Source: Linum tenue
Taxonomy: Eukaryota; Streptophyta; Magnoliopsida; Malpighiales; Linaceae
Assembly (NCBI GenBank): GCA_946122785.1
Contig: CAMGYJ010000007.1
Location: 3,054,909-3,118,908, forward strand
Length of the DNA stretch: 64,000 nt
Reading direction: 5' to 3'
Part shown: positions 63,701 through 64,000 of the stretch, in pieces
How the letters are laid out: each line of letters opens with the position of its first letter
Position numbering within the stretch: the first letter of the stretch is position 1
The notes under the pieces: model-generated
Database searches by the model: none
The model's input: only the letters and a program-made list of their open reading frames with translations
Told to the model about the DNA's origin: nothing
Translations under genes and position numbers: made by a program

Positions 63701-64000
63701 GGCCTTTGTCGCCCAAAAAATTACAAAAATGCCATCCGATAATAAATTGGCCCAAATCGGTGCTTAACGGACTTATCATCCATGGATAATAGGATCAAAA
63801 TACTTCATTATCAATGGAGAATAGGCTCGGCCTGATTCCGTGATCTGCAGCCTCGAAAAACGAAAGAAAATGGCATTTCAGAAAAATCGCCCGAAATCTG
63901 TGATGGTACCCCTTTGGAATCTGCCAAAAATGGACCCGAAATAAATTCACCCAAAACTGCACTTAATGGACTTAATCATCGTTGAAGAATAGCCTCAGGC
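42750..64000 (+). repeat. Satellite block II: about 62 units of a bipartite 340-bp repeat
   Basis: The array continues past the window end. Each unit has half A (about 169 bp, starting GCCTGATTCCGTGATCTGCA) and half B (about 171 bp, starting GCCGAATCCGTGATCTGTAG). The halves share GTGATCTG.AGCCT.CA, AAAGAAAATGGC.TTTCG and CTTAATGGACTTA blocks. Measured example: A at 62472, B at 62641, next A at 62812, giving 340 bp. Half B also has an internal 31-bp tandem duplication (GACTTATCATCCGTGGAGAA and GACTTCATTATCAATGGAGA). Most units carry one CTGCAG and one GGTACC. Similarity between units is high but uneven. No gene lies inside, and the short minus-strand ORFs are by-products of the repeat. Confidence 0.95.
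55980..63720 (+). repeat. Multi-unit segmental duplication inside block II
   Basis: About 11 units (roughly 55980-59700) are repeated at about 59700-63720. Marker variants recur with an offset of 3703 bp (TCCACGGAGA and TATCAATGGGG near 56071 and 59774), then 3666 bp (58412 and 62078), then 4006 bp (GCCACCCGAAAAT near 59047 and 63053). The offset shifts are explained by small deletions and by one extra 340-bp unit in the second copy. Confidence 0.8.

Noticed and set aside
42750..64000. Centromere
   Set aside because: The half-unit size suits a centromeric satellite, but the array adjoins a genic region and nothing in the sequence alone shows centromere function.

Overview
The window is nuclear DNA from a flowering plant, most likely a eudicot. 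Its genes are split by many short GT-AG introns and each matches a plant family. The intergenic DNA is AT-rich and full of plant-type transposons. There are no bacterial-style operons, and I could not fix the species. Calls rest on reading translations, splice sites and repeats by eye; similarity statements come from memory of the families.

Layout. 1-1.9 kb is the 3' end of a LINE retrotransposon. 2.6-4.8 kb is a seven-exon nucleoside diphosphate kinase of the organellar NDPK3 type. 5.2-9.1 kb is a gene for a UAP56-interacting mRNA export factor (UIEF type) with a leader intron. 9.1-23 kb has no host gene. It holds an AT-rich tandem duplication, an unusual head-to-tail array of about 350-bp units headed by tRNA-Ala-like sequences and interrupted by a solo-LTR-like element, several MITEs, a long-TIR Mutator-like element with a perfect 10-bp target duplication, and small tandem duplications. 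23.3-26.2 kb is a nine-exon UDP-glucose 4-epimerase, 28.5-32.2 kb a sixteen-exon dynamin-related protein of the DRP1A type, and 34.8-36.0 kb a class-3 lipase-like alpha/beta hydrolase whose leader region has been duplicated twice.

36.4 kb to the end is satellite DNA. Block I (36.4-38.3 kb) is a diverged array of about 57-60 bp units. Block II (42.75-64.0 kb, running off the window) is a much more regular array of about 340-bp units, each made of two related halves of about 169 and 171 bp. The subunits of block II can be aligned to the short unit of block I, so the window seems to preserve an old and a derived state of one satellite family. Between the blocks sits a truncated Ty3/gypsy retroelement, apparently on the minus strand. 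It keeps an LTR, a decayed antisense ORF, its own short tandem repeats and the end of integrase, and block II starts directly inside the integrase sequence.

The five host genes are all on the plus strand and are housekeeping in character: nucleotide metabolism, mRNA export, nucleotide-sugar metabolism, membrane fission in cytokinesis and endocytosis, and a lipase-like hydrolase. They do not form a pathway. NDPK, UIEF, UGE and the lipase appear in the same order as Arabidopsis At4g11010, At4g10970, At4g10960 and At4g10955 (from memory), which suggests a conserved syntenic block that has been expanded by transposons, gained a DRP1 gene and lies next to satellite DNA.
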